Source: SAR202 cluster bacterium (GTDB taxonomy: Bacteria > Chloroflexota > Dehalococcoidia > UBA3495). From it: 5,966 bases of DNA. A program made the position numbers and the translations under genes. The DNA is taken from NCBI GenBank assembly GCA_009392075.1, contig VFHG01000036.1:1-5966 (forward strand). The letters are read 5' to 3'. Shown here in pieces: positions 5,126-5,966 of this stretch (its first letter is position 1; each line of letters opens with the position of its first letter). The notes beneath the pieces were generated by a model. It was not told where the DNA came from, did not search any database, and saw only the letters and a list, made by a program, of their open reading frames with translations.

Positions 5126-5575
5126 ATGCCGCAGCGCACTCTGTGGATGCACGGCGTAAACATGCAGGTCGAATATCCTGGTCGGCTGACCTCAGTCCGC
5201 GCCACAGGCCCATTCGTCCGTATCGAGGGCACCAGAGGGCAGAACACCTGGCTCCACTTTCCGCTCCCAACACCTGTGGTCCTAGACGGCGTCAGAATGC
5301 GGATAGAGGGGGCATACGTCAGTTTCCGCACCCGTGACCACGCTTCTGTCCATGAGGTCATCATCTACGACGGCGAATCACGCATCGCCGAGCATATGGA
5401 CCTTGACCTTCGGGGAGAGCATCTAGACCACCGGTTCGATGTCCCTGGCAACCCGGAGCTCCACAGGGGCATCAACGTAACTCTTGGGGTGCGCTTTGAT
5501 GACACCGCTCCCGATGTCCGCTCCATGCAGATTGAAGTGATCGGAGTTGGACTAGAGTATTCCGGCGGCGATTAG
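5126..5575 (+). CDS. Small beta-rich protein of unknown function
   Basis: This 149-residue protein is soluble, without signal peptide, membrane segment or cysteine. It starts MPQRTLWMHGVNMQVEYPGR and has WLHFPLPTPVVLDGVRMRIEGAYVSF (split here by position: 42-67), then VHEVIIYDGESRI (75-87), and ends in alternating strands (INVTLGVRF at 116-124; MQIEVIGVGLEYS at 134-146). The likely fold is a beta sandwich. The order of a WMHG..VQVEYP opening, a W.HFP.PTP segment and a V..YDG strand resembles proteins I recall as DUF6623, of unknown function; this needs a profile search. The start is supported by AAGGGGG (5112-5118) 7 bases upstream. It is divergent from the SDR and 67 bases ahead of the aldehyde dehydrogenase on the same strand, so it may share a transcript with the latter. 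I cannot assign a role. Confidence 0.8.
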   Translation: MPQRTLWMHGVNMQVEYPGRLTSVRATGPFVRIEGTRGQNTWLHFPLPTPVVLDGVRMRIEGAYVSFRTRDHASVHEVIIYDGESRIAEHMDLDLRGEHLDHRFDVPGNPELHRGINVTLGVRFDDTAPDVRSMQIEVIGVGLEYSGGD

Positions 5576-5601
5576 CTCATTAATAGTGCCTAATATTCAA
5601 T

Positions 5602-5621
5602 AAATCTCACGAAATCTCACG
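5602..5621 (+). repeat. Perfect 10-bp tandem repeat upstream of the aldehyde dehydrogenase
   Basis: AAATCTCACG occurs twice back to back (5602-5611 and 5612-5621), ending 7 bases before the GGAGG ribosome binding site. The 10-base period would place both copies on nearly the same face of the helix, as expected for a paired protein-binding site, but a small slippage duplication is equally possible. Confidence 0.5.
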
Positions 5622-5628
5622 CTGAGGC

Positions 5629-5633
5629 GGAGG
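5629..5633 (+). promoter_or_regulatory. Ribosome binding site of the aldehyde dehydrogenase
   Basis: GGAGG lies 9 bases before the ATG at 5643 and supports that start. Confidence 0.6.
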
Positions 5634-5642
5634 CAGAACGAT

Positions 5643-5966
5643 ATGGCGGCGACACATAAGAATTACATCGGCGGCCAGTGGGTTGAGTCAGTGACCGGCC
5701 GAACTTATCAAGTCCACAACCCGGCCCACACCGACCAGATCGTCGGTGAATTCCAGACCTCCGGCGCCGAAGATGCCTTGAGAGCCGTGGCTGCTGCTAA
5801 AGAAGGACTGGCCATCTGGGGCAACACGCCCGCTCCGGCCCGCGCCACAATCATCTACAAGGCCCTGGAGATCATGGGCCGCAGGGCCGATGAGATGGCG
5901 CAGACGATCACCCTCGAAGAGGGCAAGCCTATCGGCGATGCCGCCGGTGAGGTCAAGCGGTCCATG
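5643..5966 (+). CDS. Aldehyde dehydrogenase, N-terminal part, cut by the right window edge
   Basis: The frame is open from ATG 5643 to the window end (108 codons). The N-terminus MAATHKNYIGGQWVES, then VHNPAHTDQIVGEF (24-37) and the helical stretch with APARATIIYKALEIM (64-78), EEGKPIGDA (92-100) and GEVKRS (102-107), is the standard opening of the NAD(P)-dependent aldehyde dehydrogenase superfamily (about 480-500 residues). The catalytic Cys and Glu lie beyond the window. The reaction is aldehyde plus NAD(P)+ to acid. The start resembles semialdehyde dehydrogenases such as the 2,5-dioxovalerate/alpha-ketoglutaric semialdehyde type, but the specificity residues are outside the window, so the substrate is open. 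It lies 67 bases after the 149-residue gene on the same strand and may be co-transcribed with it. Confidence 0.93.
   Translation, partial: MAATHKNYIGGQWVESVTGRTYQVHNPAHTDQIVGEFQTSGAEDALRAVAAAKEGLAIWGNTPAPARATIIYKALEIMGRRADEMAQTITLEEGKPIGDAAGEVKRSM

Overview
The window looks like bacterial accessory or catabolic DNA from a GC-rich organism with strong GGAGG-type ribosome binding sites. It holds seven protein-coding genes, two cut by the window edges, plus at least one gene remnant. The mix (glycine-oxidase-like flavoprotein, M24 peptidase-fold hydrolase, short-chain dehydrogenase, aldehyde dehydrogenase, Cys-nucleophile alpha/beta hydrolase) is what I would expect in an uncultured heterotroph with expanded oxidoreductase families, such as a marine or soil Chloroflexota (SAR202-like) or a proteobacterium. 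This taxonomic guess is weak: no rRNA, ribosomal protein or other marker gene is present.

Layout, left to right. (1) The 5' end of a small unrecognised gene on the minus strand (1-176), with an inverted repeat over its Shine-Dalgarno. (2) About 380 bases with no supported gene. (3) An alpha/beta hydrolase with a cysteine nucleophile (590-1345), closed by a strong hairpin at 1421-1450. (4) A DAO-family FAD oxidoreductase (1488-2609). (5) A 330-base gap holding, on the opposite strand, the C-terminal tail of a thiamine-diphosphate enzyme (2618-2743), a dead remnant. (6) An M24-family protein (2940-4064) in which two of the five expected metal ligands are changed. (7) A convergent intergenic region with two hairpins. 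(8) An SDR oxidoreductase on the minus strand (4141-4896) with a good sigma-70-like promoter. (9) A 230-base divergent control region. (10) A 149-residue protein of unknown function (5126-5575). (11) The start of an aldehyde dehydrogenase (5643 to the right edge), preceded by a perfect 10-bp tandem repeat.

The genes do not form one tight operon: strands alternate, gaps are 67-330 bases, and each full gene has its own good ribosome binding site. The most suggestive pairing is the amine/amino-acid-oxidase-like flavoprotein followed by an M24 protein with a non-canonical metal site. In known biology the M24 fold includes creatinase, which makes sarcosine, a substrate of DAO-family oxidases; here that link is only a hypothesis. 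SDR and aldehyde dehydrogenase could act in sequence (alcohol to aldehyde to acid), but they are on opposite strands and no common substrate is shown. I see no CRISPR array, tRNA, rRNA, insertion sequence, phage gene, toxin-antitoxin pair or defence system. I found no clearly new multi-gene system; the best leads are the altered M24 site, the Cys-nucleophile hydrolase, the ThDP-enzyme remnant and the Shine-Dalgarno-overlapping inverted repeat.
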